Part shown: positions 1 through 9,078 of the stretch, one piece after another
Numbering within the stretch: the first letter of the stretch is position 1
Layout: every line of letters begins with the position of its first letter
Assembly (NCBI RefSeq): GCF_013185185.1
Contig: NZ_JAAZWE010000001.1
Coordinates: forward strand, 62,001 to 126,000
Source of the DNA: Saccharibacillus endophyticus
GTDB lineage: Bacteria; Bacillota; Bacilli; Paenibacillales; Paenibacillaceae
Length of the DNA stretch: 64,000 bases
Direction of reading: 5' to 3'
Made by a program: the position numbers and the translations under genes
The notes under the pieces: model-generated
Told to the model about the DNA's origin: nothing
Database searches by the model: none
Seen by the model: only the letters and a program-made list of their open reading frames with translations

Positions 1-1306
1 GGTCTTCGCCAGCGGCGAACTGCCGGACATCCTCTATGCCGCGGACATCACGCCGGCCGAGCAGGTCAGCTACGGCACGCAGGGACAGCTCGTTCCGCTT
101 GAAGACCTGATCGACAATTACGCGCCCAACCTGAAAAAAATCCTCGACGAAAATCCCAACGTGCGCAAATCGATCACGACGACGGACGGTCATATCTACG
201 CGCTGCCGTTTATCGACACGACGGCGGTCTGGTACCGCGGCCCGATGTGGTACAACGGCGAATTCCTGGAAAAGCTGGGCGTGGAAGAGCCGAAAACGAC
301 CGACGAGCTGTACGAATACCTGAAACGCGTCAAAACCGAAGACCCGAACGGCAACGGCCAGGCCGACGAAATTCCGCTGACTTCGGTTAAGCTGGACGAC
401 CTGCGCATGTACTTCCTCGGTTTCTGGGGCATCTATAACGAAGTCTACTACGCGGACAAAGACGGCAAAGCGCACTACACGCCGCAGGAAGAAGGCTATA
501 AAGGCTATCTGACCTTCCTGAACAAACTGTGGAATGAAGACCTGCTGGATCACGAGACGTTCTCGCAAACCGATGAGCAGAAAAAAGCCAAAGGCGCGAA
601 AAACCAACTGGCGCTGTTCAGCGACTTCTATCCGTACTTCACGCTCGGCGGAACCGAAGAAACGATGGAAGATCCGATGATGACGCCGGTCAGCAGCGAA
701 ATCGCGGATACCCCGGTTTACGGCAAACATCCGGGCATGTCGTCCAACGGCACGTTCGCGATCTCGGTCACCAATCCGAATCCGGAAGCGAGCATGCGCT
801 GGATCGATTATCAATACGGATATGACGGCGCGACGCTATGGACGCAAGGACCGAAAGGCATGATGTGGGATTACGTGGACGAAGCGACGCACGAGAAAAA
901 GTATCTCGAAGTGCCGAACGGCGGCGACCGCGAGGAATTCCGCGCGACGCTGACGCCGAACTACGGCATCGTGACGCCGGGTGTCAATATCCCGGATCTG
1001 ACCAACGGCCTGCGCAGCGAAGTGGAAGACTGGGTCGTGCAGCAAAACGAAGAAAAGCTCGTGCCGATCGCCAAAATTCCGTTCCCGAACGTGTATCTGA
1101 CCAACGACGCGCAAACGGAAGTCTCCGCGCTGCTGTCCGATCTGAACACGTACGTGGAGCAGATGGAAGCGAAATTCGTTACCGGACAAGAACCGCTGAG
1201 CAACTGGGACGCCTATGTGGCGCAGCTGAAAAAAATGGGCAGCGACCGCATCGTGGAAATTTATCAGGAAGCCTACGATCAGTGGAACAGCGAAAACGCG
1301 CAGTAA
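1..1306 (+). CDS. Sugar ABC transporter solute-binding lipoprotein (5' end outside window)
   Basis: The frame is open from base 2 to the TAA at 1304-1306, so the window begins inside the gene and the signal peptide and lipobox are not visible. About 434 codons remain. It is the extracellular capture protein of a family-1 carbohydrate ABC importer, which passes ligand to membrane permeases presumably encoded upstream. Seen: the aromatic ligand-side stretch WYRGPMWYN, a calcium-loop-like DPNGNGQADE at 341-370, and the C-terminal SNWDAYVAQLKKMG typical of Paenibacillus sugar-binding proteins. A terminator follows, but the fucosidase downstream suggests that the ligand may be a fucosylated or N-acetylhexosamine oligosaccharide. 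The family call is firm; the ligand is inference. Confidence 0.88.
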   Translation, partial: VFASGELPDILYAADITPAEQVSYGTQGQLVPLEDLIDNYAPNLKKILDENPNVRKSITTTDGHIYALPFIDTTAVWYRGPMWYNGEFLEKLGVEEPKTTDELYEYLKRVKTEDPNGNGQADEIPLTSVKLDDLRMYFLGFWGIYNEVYYADKDGKAHYTPQEEGYKGYLTFLNKLWNEDLLDHETFSQTDEQKKAKGAKNQLALFSDFYPYFTLGGTEETMEDPMMTPVSSEIADTPVYGKHPGMSSNGTFAISVTNPNPEASMRWIDYQYGYDGATLWTQGPKGMMWDYVDEATHEKKYLEVPNGGDREEFRATLTPNYGIVTPGVNIPDLTNGLRSEVEDWVVQQNEEKLVPIAKIPFPNVYLTNDAQTEVSALLSDLNTYVEQMEAKFVTGQEPLSNWDAYVAQLKKMGSDRIVEIYQEAYDQWNSENAQ

Positions 1307-1337
1307 ACCGTTCGTAACGGATAGAAGAATGCGGCAG

Positions 1338-1364
1338 GCGTCGTTTGAAATCAAAAAACGACGC
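1338..1364. repeat. Inverted repeat after the solute-binding gene
   Basis: GCGTCGTTT at 1338-1346 pairs with AAACGACGC at 1356-1364 (9 bp, 9-nt loop). No T-tract follows, so it may be an mRNA-stabilising 3' hairpin rather than a terminator. Confidence 0.5.
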
Positions 1365-1386
1365 TTCGTCTAAGAAGTGAATCGAA

Positions 1387-1438
1387 GAAGCGAAAGATGA
1401 AGCGGCGGACTCCGTCTTCATTTTTCGCTTCTCGTTTT
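1387..1438 (+). terminator. Probable intrinsic terminator or attenuating hairpin before GH29
   Basis: GAAGCGAAAGATGAAG at 1387-1402 pairs with CTTCATTTTTCGCTTC at 1416-1431 (16 bp, one G-T wobble), followed by TCGTTTTAT. It ends immediately before the AAGGAGG ribosome site of the fucosidase gene, so leaky termination here could set the ratio of binding protein to enzymes. Confidence 0.65.
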
Positions 1439-1459
1439 ATCAAGGAGGACAATCGAACA

Positions 1460-2863
1460 ATGACGGATATGAAAATGACGGAAGAAACTTCGGAAGTTGA
1501 AGAAACGGTCGTTCACGAAGGCGTGCACAATTACAGCAGCGAAGACGAATGGGTCAAGCCGGAAGATCCGTTGATTCTGGAGCGGCTGGAATGGTTCAAA
1601 GACCAGAAACTGGGACTGATGATGCACTGGGGACCTTATTCGCAGCTCGGCGTGGTGGAATCTTGGGCGCTCAGCGACGGCGATGCCGATTGGGCCAGAG
1701 ACTGTATCGACTGGGGCGTGGAAGGCGAAGAGTTGAAGCGCGAATATTTCGATCTCGACAAAACGTTCAACCCTATCCGTTTTCAGCCGGAGCTGTGGGC
1801 CGATCTGGCCGCGGAAGGCGGATTCAAATATTTGACGTTCACGACCAAGCATCACGACGGCTTCTGCATGTGGGATACGCATACGACGGATTATCGCATT
1901 ACCGGGCCCGAAACTCCGTTTCATCGTCATAAATACGCGGATATCTGCCGGAATCTGTTCGACGCGTTCCGCTCCCGGGGGCTTGCGATCTCGACCTATT
2001 TTTCCAAAGCGGATTGGCATACCAAAGACTACTGGGCACCCGGCATGGAGCGCGGCGAGAAAATGTGGCGCGGCCCGTCTTACGATCCGAAAGAGTACCC
2101 GTGGCTGTGGGAAAAATTCGTCCGGTTCACGCATGAACAGATCACCGAGCTGATGACGCGTTACGGACGCATCGATATGCTCTGGCTGGACGCGGGCTGG
2201 GTCAACGAGCGCAGCGGTCAGGATATCCGGCTCGGCGAGCTGGTCGACAATATCCGCCGCGAGCATCAGCCATGGCTGCTGTCTGCGGACCGGACGGTCG
2301 GCGGCGCGTACGAAAATATCATTACGCCGGAGCAAACGCTGCCCGAGCGCCCGCTGAACGTGCCGTGGGAAAGCTGCATCACGATGGGCACTTCGTTTTC
2401 GTTCAATTACGAAGATCGGTACAAAAGCGTGCGCGAGCTGGTTCATCTGCTGGTCGAGATCGTGGCGAAAGGCGGCAATTTGGCGCTCAACGTCGGCCCT
2501 CAGCCGGACGGGCGATTGCCTCGGGCGGCGATCGAAGGCATGAAGGGATTGGGCGCCTGGCTGAAGGTGAACGGGGAAGCGATCTACGGAACGCGAATCT
2601 GCGAGCCTTACGCTTCCGAGGATGAAAAGATTCGGTTTACGCGCAAAGGCGACGTTGTGTATGCGATCCGGTTGTACGGGGAAGGTGAAGCCGTCGAAAC
2701 CGAGCTTGCCGTTCCGGCAGTCGGCGGGTTCGAACGGGCTTCGTTGGTCGGAACGGAAAGCGAACTGCCGATGCGAGGCACGGACGCGGGCGTAACCGTG
2801 ACGCTGCCGGAATCGGCCGCGGCGGAAGGAACGCCGATCGCTCTGGCGATCCGGTTGGAGTAG
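1460..2863 (+). CDS. Alpha-L-fucosidase, GH29 family
   Basis: Glycoside hydrolase family 29 enzyme that removes alpha-linked L-fucose by a retaining mechanism. The ATG at 1460 is chosen because AAGGAGG lies at 1442-1448; the frame extends upstream to 1397 without another ribosome site. The protein has 467 residues. Seen: the N-terminal GLMMHWGPYS (52-61), TKHHDGFCMWDT (129-140) and IDMLWLDAGW (238-247), in which D244 sits at the GH29 nucleophile position. The catalytic barrel is followed by a C-terminal beta domain. No signal peptide is visible, so the enzyme should act on imported oligosaccharides in the cytoplasm. It is followed by the CBM9-like gene at 2891 with its own ribosome site. The acid/base residue cannot be assigned by eye because it is poorly conserved in GH29. 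Confidence 0.9.
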   Translation: MTDMKMTEETSEVEETVVHEGVHNYSSEDEWVKPEDPLILERLEWFKDQKLGLMMHWGPYSQLGVVESWALSDGDADWARDCIDWGVEGEELKREYFDLDKTFNPIRFQPELWADLAAEGGFKYLTFTTKHHDGFCMWDTHTTDYRITGPETPFHRHKYADICRNLFDAFRSRGLAISTYFSKADWHTKDYWAPGMERGEKMWRGPSYDPKEYPWLWEKFVRFTHEQITELMTRYGRIDMLWLDAGWVNERSGQDIRLGELVDNIRREHQPWLLSADRTVGGAYENIITPEQTLPERPLNVPWESCITMGTSFSFNYEDRYKSVRELVHLLVEIVAKGGNLALNVGPQPDGRLPRAAIEGMKGLGAWLKVNGEAIYGTRICEPYASEDEKIRFTRKGDVVYAIRLYGEGEAVETELAVPAVGGFERASLVGTESELPMRGTDAGVTVTLPESAAAEGTPIALAIRLE

Positions 2864-2890
2864 AACGCAATATGGACAGGAGGAATACAG

Positions 2891-3955
2891 ATGAATTTAA
2901 GCGGGATGCCGGAACCGGCGATTCCTTTCGCGCCGCTGTCGTATATCTGCAAGCGCGCGCCGGGCAAACTTGAACTGGACGGTCGCTTGGACAAAAAGTT
3001 CTGGGCCGACGCGCCGTGGACGGAAGACTTCGTCGATATCGAAGGCGATCTGAAGCGTAAGCCCTGGAAACGGACGCGAGTGAAAATGTTGTGGGACGAC
3101 GAGTATTTTTATTTCGGCGCGGAATTGGAAGAAGACGAAATTTGGGCGACGCTGACGGAGCGGGAATCGGTCATTTTTTACGACAACGACTTCGAGATTT
3201 TTATCGATCCCGACGGCGACACGCATCAGTACTACGAGTTCGAGATCAACGCGCTGAACACGGTATGGGATTTGATGCTGGTCACGCCTTACCGTGACGG
3301 TGGACCGCCGATAAACGGCTGGGATATTCGCGGTTTGCGGACAGCGGTACATATCGACGGCAAGCTGAACGATCCGGGTGCCGACAACCGAAGCTGGAGC
3401 GTGGAAGTCGCGATGCCGTGGAATATTTTGCGCGAATGCGCGGAAGGGCAAAAACCGCCGCAAGCCGGGCAGTATTGGCGGGTGAATTTTTCGAGGGTGC
3501 AATGGCAGGTGGAGAAGGAGGACGGCGCGTATCGGAAAAAGATCAATCCGGAGACGGGCCGTCCATATCCCGAAGACAACTGGGTGTGGTCGCCGCAAGG
3601 CGTGATCAATATGCATTATCCGGAAATGTGGGGATTTGTGCAGTTTGCTGGAGACGAGATGTCCGGCGGCGCCGAGCCGTCGTTCGAACTTCCTGATGAT
3701 GAGTACGTGAAATGGAAACTGCGCCGCTTGTATTACCGCCAACGGAACCACTATGAACGCTTCGGGGAATTCGCGGCCGAGCTGGCCCCGTTGTTGGAAG
3801 ACGGCGACGAAGGCGGCGAACTTGCGGCATGGGGAAGTTCGGAACAAACGCCGTTGATCGAGACGACGACGAATTCGTTCCGGATCCGGGCCGTTTCGGC
3901 AGACGGAAGCGGGGCGTACTGGATACGCGAAGACGGGAAACTATGGAAGGAGTGA
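2891..3955 (+). CDS. Carbohydrate-binding family 9-like protein
   Basis: 354 residues; start ATG 2891 behind ACAGGAGGAAT. Resembles the stand-alone CBM9-like proteins of Paenibacillus and Bacteroidetes. The N-terminal half has the LDGRLDKKFW opening, the strand MLWDDEYFYFGAELEED, and the conserved DPDGDTHQYYEFEINAL block. A Trp-rich stretch (SPQGVINMHYPEMWGFVQF) ends the domain, and a charged tail of about 100 residues follows. CBM9 domains bind reducing ends of xylan- or cellulose-like glycans; stand-alone members have no proven enzyme activity. No signal peptide is visible. It lies between the fucosidase (28 bp upstream) and the transglutaminase-like gene (8 bp downstream), so it is probably co-transcribed with both. 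Role in glycan handling is inference. Confidence 0.82.
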   Translation: MNLSGMPEPAIPFAPLSYICKRAPGKLELDGRLDKKFWADAPWTEDFVDIEGDLKRKPWKRTRVKMLWDDEYFYFGAELEEDEIWATLTERESVIFYDNDFEIFIDPDGDTHQYYEFEINALNTVWDLMLVTPYRDGGPPINGWDIRGLRTAVHIDGKLNDPGADNRSWSVEVAMPWNILRECAEGQKPPQAGQYWRVNFSRVQWQVEKEDGAYRKKINPETGRPYPEDNWVWSPQGVINMHYPEMWGFVQFAGDEMSGGAEPSFELPDDEYVKWKLRRLYYRQRNHYERFGEFAAELAPLLEDGDEGGELAAWGSSEQTPLIETTTNSFRIRAVSADGSGAYWIREDGKLWKE

Positions 3956-3962
3956 AGCGCCT

Positions 3963-6791
3963 ATGAAAACAGACGAAAGCAAGCCGAAGTTCGGACGAAA
4001 CGCAAGCTTAAAAGATTCGGGCGGCGAGCAATCGAACGCGTCGGGGAATCCCGGCGCGAAAAACGGTATTTTCTCACTGACTCCCGAACGGCTTGAAGCG
4101 ATTAACGAAGCGTTCGAGCGGCGGCGAGAATTGGCCTCGGCGCGCGATCATGAACTGTTCGGCGTACTGGACGAGGAACATCTGAGCGACGAAGAACGTC
4201 TGGCTTTGATATTCCTGTATGCCCATATGCCGATCAACGATCTGGCCGATTACGAAGGGAAGCTGTTTTTAAGCCATGTTCGGCAGGCTCTTCATATGCG
4301 CCGTGCCATGCCGTGGGGAACCGACGTGCCGGACGAATTGTTTTTGCATTACGTGCTGCCGCCGCGCATCAATAACGAACGGATCGAAGATTACCGCGGC
4401 ATCATCGCAGGCGAGTTGAGCGAGCGCGTTCGTTACTTGTCGATGAGCGAAGCGGTATTGGAGACCAATTACTGGTGTTATGAAAAAGCGACGTACACCG
4501 GCAGCGATGCGCGAACGATTTCGCCGCTCGGCATGATCGTCAGCGCGAAAGGACGCTGCGGCGAAGAATCGACGCTGGCGACGGCGGCGCTGCGCAGCAT
4601 CGGCATACCCGCGCGTCAATGCTACACGCCGCGCTGGGCGCACGTGGATGACAATCATGCCTGGGTGGAAGCATGGGCAGACGGGAAGTGGCATTTTATC
4701 GGGGCTTGCGAACCGGAAGCGCAGCTCGACAAAGGCTGGTTCGACGGACCTGCCCGCCGGGCGATGTTGGTCCATACGCGAGTTCCGGCCGGATACGACG
4801 GACCCGAGCCGGTCACGCATACGGACGGGGCGCATACCGAGATCAATCTGCTGGCAAACTATGCGCCGGTACGGATGCTGTTTGTGCAGGTATCGGACAC
4901 AGACGGTCTGCCTGTTTCCGGAGCCGAGGTGCAGTTTCAGCTTTACAACTATGCGGAGCTGCATCCGATCGCTTCGGTACGAACGGACGATAGTGGTAAC
5001 GCTTCTTTTCTCACCGGATACGGCGATCTGGTCGTGCGCGCGGCGTCGAAAGGCAGCTGGGCGGAAGCTTGGATCAACGGCAGCGCGGAAAAATCGTCGG
5101 AGCAGCAGATCCGCCTGATACTGGACCGAAGCGGGCAGCCGGAAGGCACGGTCGATTTCGATCTGACGCCGCCGAAAGAAATACCCGCTCCGGCAGATCG
5201 GGAAGCGCCGGGCGAACAAGCGTTGGAAATCCACCGCCGTCGCATGGCTGAAGGCGAACGGATCCGCGCCGCTTACGAATCTGCTTTTGCCGACGAAGCG
5301 CAAGCCGGACAGCTGGCGGAGCTATGGGGGATGGAAGCGGATCGCTTGTTCAAGGTGCTGAGCGACGCGCGGGGAAATCACGGCGAAATCGCGGCTTTTT
5401 TGAACAAGCACGTGCCCGAGCACGGCGAATGGCCGCTGCGTTTGTTGGAAAGCCTGACCGCCAAAGATATGATCGATATCCGGCAAGAGACGTTAGAAGA
5501 TCACCTGCTCGGCGGCCTGAAAGCTTTGCGCGATTACGAACGGGATCATCACGGCGAACTTTCCGGCGAGCTTTTCGTTTCGGAAGTGTTTTGCCCGCGC
5601 GTGCGTTGGGAGCGTCTTGTCCCTTACCGCGAGCAGCTGCAAGCCGCTTTTTCCATCGGGGAACAGACGGCGTTTCGGGCCGATCCGCAGTCGTTGGCGC
5701 GGCGGATCGCCGACGAATGGAGCGTCCGCGACGATCTGACGCCCGTTCCCGGCAAGGCGTCGCCGATCGGGACTTTCGCGTTGAAAGCGGGCGATCGGGA
5801 GTCGGTCGAGATTTTGCTGGTGGCGCTGTGCCGCAGCATCGGCATTCCGGCTCGGCTGCATCCCGCGACGCAGCGCCCGCAGGCCATGGCGGGCAGCGAA
5901 TGGATCGATCTGGAGCGCCCCGCGTCCGCGGGCAAAAGCGAACCCGAGGTCGGCGAAATCCAAGCGGCAGTCAAGGCATCCGCTGCTGCTTCAACAGACA
6001 GACTTTCGGATGGAAATTCGGTCTCGACGCGCGGCACTTTGCGTCTGCTGCCGGATCTCGAAAGTTCGGATGCGGCCGTCGCAGTCGAAGCTTCTTACCG
6101 GGAAAATTTCACCTTGGCCCGTTTGGAAAACGGTTTGTATACGACGTTGAATTATCCTTTTCGGGAAAAAGACATTTATGCGCAGCCGTTCGAGCTGGAA
6201 GCGGGCGAATACCGAATGACGACGGGCATTCGTTTGCAAAACGGACGTGTGCTCGGACGGATGTTTTATTTCGCGATCCGGGCTGAGCGGGAAACAACGC
6301 TCGCGCCGATCTTCCGGCAGCCGGAAGAAGTCGTGCCGATACTGGGAAGCGCGCCCGAAAGTTCTCGGCTTACGCTGCCGGACGGAACGGGATCTCCGCT
6401 ATCCGATCTTGTCGGCAGCGATGGCGCTTTGGTGGCCTGGATCGATTACCGGCTGGAGCCGACCCGACATCTGCTGCGCGAGGCGGGCGAAATGAAAGCG
6501 GAGCTGGAGGCGGCAAACGTGCCTTTGGTATTTATCGTAAGCGATCAAGGCGTCAATATGGACGAGATCGCGTCGTTTATTCCCAAACCGCTTCCGACCG
6601 GAGCGATCTTCGTTTGCGATGTTTCCGGCGAGGCTTTTGCGGCAATGAGTGCCGTGTGTCCGCCGCCGGGCACGGAATATCCGCATATTTTTGTACTTGA
6701 TGCGCAGCGGCATATCCGTTATGCCGAATCCGGCTACAAGCCGGGCAGCTGCAGCGAAGCTTTGAGCATTTTACGCACGGTGCGTGCTTGA
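3963..6791 (+). CDS. Multidomain transglutaminase-like protein with C-terminal thioredoxin-like fold
   Basis: 942 residues, starting 8 bp after the CBM9-like gene. The transglutaminase-like core covers about residues 150-270: C199 in GRCGEES, H232 in DNHAWVEAW, and E250 in FIGACEPEAQ in place of the usual third-residue Asp. A GWFDGPARRAML block follows, as in a bacterial subfamily I know from Bacteroidetes. A beta-sandwich or carboxypeptidase-regulatory-like domain follows at about 295-390. The end (about 850-940) resembles a TlpA-like thioredoxin fold (LVAWIDY, FIVSDQGVNMDEI, YPHIFVLDAQRHIRYAESG) without a CxxC pair. The family may act as a protease, amidase or peptide N-glycanase-like enzyme; substrate unknown. 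Its place between a fucosidase and a GH18 enzyme fits a role on glycopeptides. There is no signal peptide. Confidence 0.78.
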   Translation: MKTDESKPKFGRNASLKDSGGEQSNASGNPGAKNGIFSLTPERLEAINEAFERRRELASARDHELFGVLDEEHLSDEERLALIFLYAHMPINDLADYEGKLFLSHVRQALHMRRAMPWGTDVPDELFLHYVLPPRINNERIEDYRGIIAGELSERVRYLSMSEAVLETNYWCYEKATYTGSDARTISPLGMIVSAKGRCGEESTLATAALRSIGIPARQCYTPRWAHVDDNHAWVEAWADGKWHFIGACEPEAQLDKGWFDGPARRAMLVHTRVPAGYDGPEPVTHTDGAHTEINLLANYAPVRMLFVQVSDTDGLPVSGAEVQFQLYNYAELHPIASVRTDDSGNASFLTGYGDLVVRAASKGSWAEAWINGSAEKSSEQQIRLILDRSGQPEGTVDFDLTPPKEIPAPADREAPGEQALEIHRRRMAEGERIRAAYESAFADEAQAGQLAELWGMEADRLFKVLSDARGNHGEIAAFLNKHVPEHGEWPLRLLESLTAKDMIDIRQETLEDHLLGGLKALRDYERDHHGELSGELFVSEVFCPRVRWERLVPYREQLQAAFSIGEQTAFRADPQSLARRIADEWSVRDDLTPVPGKASPIGTFALKAGDRESVEILLVALCRSIGIPARLHPATQRPQAMAGSEWIDLERPASAGKSEPEVGEIQAAVKASAAASTDRLSDGNSVSTRGTLRLLPDLESSDAAVAVEASYRENFTLARLENGLYTTLNYPFREKDIYAQPFELEAGEYRMTTGIRLQNGRVLGRMFYFAIRAERETTLAPIFRQPEEVVPILGSAPESSRLTLPDGTGSPLSDLVGSDGALVAWIDYRLEPTRHLLREAGEMKAELEAANVPLVFIVSDQGVNMDEIASFIPKPLPTGAIFVCDVSGEAFAAMSAVCPPPGTEYPHIFVLDAQRHIRYAESGYKPGSCSEALSILRTVRA

Positions 6792-6830
6792 CTTTCGGTT
6801 CCGACTATTTTACAGGAAAGAGGAAATGAC

Positions 6831-7937
6831 ATGAACGATCCCTTATCTACACAATCCGCAAACCCGAATCCGATCCGCACGGTGGGTTATGTCGGCCACA
6901 ACGACCTGCCGGACCTCAAAACGGAAGACCTGCTCAAACTGACCCATATCAATATCGCGTTCGGCCATGTGCACGATGATCAGATCGTCACCGACCATTT
7001 GAACAACATGACCGAAATCGCCCGTTTGAAAAAAGAGCATCCGGGCATCCTGATTCTTCTGTCGGTCGGCGGTTGGAGCGCGGGCGGTTTTTCCGAAGCG
7101 GCATCCGGCGAGGCCGGGCGCCGTCGCATGGCCGAGTCTTCGCTGGCGGCTATCGACGCTTACGGATTGGACGGGATCGATCTCGACTGGGAATATCCGT
7201 GTTACGGCGAAGCCGGAATCGGAGCCGACCCGTCCGACCGCGAAAACTTCACGCATCTGCTGCGAACGATCCGCGAAGCGTTCGACGCGCGCGGCGCTTC
7301 CGACGGTCGGCATTATCTGCTGACGATCGCGGCGGGGGCCGATCAGTATTACATCGACGGCACGCATATGGACGAAGCCCAGCAATACCTCGATTACGTC
7401 CAGTTGATGACCTACGACATGCGCGGCGGTTTCCAGGTGCTGACCGGACATCATACCAATCTGCATACGCCGACGGGAGACTTGTTCCGAATCAGCGTCG
7501 AAGCGTCGGTCAACTTGTTCGTCAATGCCGGCGTACCGAGATCGAAGATCGTTATCGGGGTGGCTTTTTACTCCCGGATGTGGAAAGGCGTACCGAACGT
7601 GAACAACGGCCTGCATCAGATGGCGGCGACCGGCGGCGGCTACGGACCGGAATTCACCGAACTGCATGAAGCGTATATCGATCTTGGAGGCTTCCTCAGA
7701 TTTTGGGACGACGAAGCCAAAGCGCCTTATCTGTACGACGGAGGAGAGCATGACGGCGGCACGTTCATTACCTATGACGACGAAGAATCGATTCATTGGA
7801 AATGCCGTTACGCGGTGCGGGAAGAACTGGGCGGCGTCATGTTCTGGGAATATCGCTGCGATCGGACCGGATTGCTGCTGGAAGCGATTCGGGCAGGAGT
7901 GGCCGGCGGGGAAAAGCCGGCTCCGTCCGCAACTTGA
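6831..7937 (+). CDS. GH18 family glycoside hydrolase (chitinase or ENGase-like)
   Basis: 368 residues; ATG 6831 behind GGAAAGAGGAA. The barrel motifs are clear: SVGGWS at 78-83 and DGIDLDWEYP at 114-123, giving the DxxDxDxE signature D114, D117, D119, E121 with E121 the catalytic acid. QLMTYDMRGG and the late MFWEYRCD strand also match. GH18 enzymes cleave beta-1,4-linked N-acetylglucosamine in chitin or the chitobiose core of N-glycans. There is no signal peptide, so the substrate should be an imported fragment. The gene follows the transglutaminase-like gene by 39 bp and a hairpin follows it, so it looks like the last gene of the cluster. Whether it is a chitinase or endo-beta-N-acetylglucosaminidase cannot be told from the sequence alone. 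Confidence 0.86.
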   Translation: MNDPLSTQSANPNPIRTVGYVGHNDLPDLKTEDLLKLTHINIAFGHVHDDQIVTDHLNNMTEIARLKKEHPGILILLSVGGWSAGGFSEAASGEAGRRRMAESSLAAIDAYGLDGIDLDWEYPCYGEAGIGADPSDRENFTHLLRTIREAFDARGASDGRHYLLTIAAGADQYYIDGTHMDEAQQYLDYVQLMTYDMRGGFQVLTGHHTNLHTPTGDLFRISVEASVNLFVNAGVPRSKIVIGVAFYSRMWKGVPNVNNGLHQMAATGGGYGPEFTELHEAYIDLGGFLRFWDDEAKAPYLYDGGEHDGGTFITYDDEESIHWKCRYAVREELGGVMFWEYRCDRTGLLLEAIRAGVAGGEKPAPSAT

Positions 7938-8032
7938 AGAGGATTGAAATACAAGGCGTTTGAGCAAAAATGATCGGGATATCCGTGATTATGGACAAGT
8001 TTCCTTTCTATCGCTACAATCGAATACAATGT

Positions 8033-8066
8033 CCGATAGCCCCGCTCCCGGCAGCGGGGCTGTCGG
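8033..8066 (+). terminator. Hairpin ending the glycan cluster
   Basis: CCGATAGCCCCGCT (8033-8046) pairs with AGCGGGGCTGTCGG (8053-8066) over 14 bp with one wobble and a 6-nt loop. Only a short T-run (CATTT) follows, so termination may be partial. Confidence 0.65.
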
Positions 8067-8163
8067 CATTTGCAGAACGCGGAAGCGGACGCCTGTTAGA
8101 GGCGAGCCTATCCGTTTCCCTGTTCGATTTTCGAATAACGCGTGAATAAGGAGCGAATGTACA

Positions 8164-8940
8164 TTGTCGAGCCAATCCGAGCTTTTCGATCAACACGATA
8201 ATAACGAAGAGTACGCAAATCCCGAGCGGTACGACCTGGAAAACGAACAGTGGAAACCCGAACTGCCGACGCTGCTGGAATACGCAAAGGCGGCAGCGGG
8301 AAGTACGGTTCTTGAAATCGGCTGCGGCACCGGGCGCACGGCGATTCCGCTGGCGGAAAACGGCTGCCGCGTCATCGGCGTCGATTTGCATGAAGGCATG
8401 TTGGAACTGGCGCGCCGAAAAGCCAAAGCCAAAAACGTTGAAGTTCAGTGGATCGCCGGAGACGTGTCCAAGCTGCATTTGCCGTCTCCCGCGGGTTTCG
8501 CTTACATGACAGGAAACGGATTTCAGCACTTTTTGACCAATGAAGATCAGAACGCGCTGCTGTCGGCCGTGTCCGACAATCTGCAAAGCGGCGGCGTGTT
8601 CCTGTTCGATACCCGTTTTCCCGGACAAGAAGAATTGATGCAGCCCGAGACCGAAGAGTATTGGCGTACGACGGTCGAAGCTGACGGAACCGAGACAAAG
8701 CTGTACACGATCGCCCGTTACGATGCCCTGACGCAGATTCAGCATTACGCGACGATACGCCGCAGCGCCGACGGTTCGGAAGAACGTACGCGTATCGATC
8801 TTCGTTATACGTATCCGCAGGAGCTGCATCGTTTGGCGGAAGGAGCCGGATTCGAGCTCGAGGGGATGTTTTCGGACTGGCAGCGTTCGCCGCTGGTTTC
8901 CGGCAGCTATTCGATGATCTGCGCGTGCCGCAAACGATAA
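8164..8940 (+). CDS. Class I SAM-dependent methyltransferase
   Basis: 258 residues. Start is TTG 8164, supported by AAGGAG at 8148-8153; the nearby ATG at 8157 is in another frame. The Rossmann-like fold is seen in motif I VLEIGCGTGRTAIPLAENG (about 44-62), the acidic end of strand 2 in VIGVDLHEGMLELARRK, and IAGDVSKLHLP. These are the S-adenosylmethionine-binding parts of a ubiE/Methyltransf_25-type enzyme. The methyl acceptor cannot be read from the sequence. It stands alone between the hairpin at 8033 and the first M3 peptidase. Confidence 0.85.
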   Translation: MSSQSELFDQHDNNEEYANPERYDLENEQWKPELPTLLEYAKAAAGSTVLEIGCGTGRTAIPLAENGCRVIGVDLHEGMLELARRKAKAKNVEVQWIAGDVSKLHLPSPAGFAYMTGNGFQHFLTNEDQNALLSAVSDNLQSGGVFLFDTRFPGQEELMQPETEEYWRTTVEADGTETKLYTIARYDALTQIQHYATIRRSADGSEERTRIDLRYTYPQELHRLAEGAGFELEGMFSDWQRSPLVSGSYSMICACRKR

Positions 8941-9078
8941 TTATCCCGATTTCCGAATAAACTTTCATTATGTTAACTAACCTGCCGCAAAAAGAAAAAC
9001 TTTTACATTTGATCTGGTGAATCGTTCTTAAACTCGTTATACTTGAAAAATAGTCCGTACATCAGAGGAGGAAACGCA

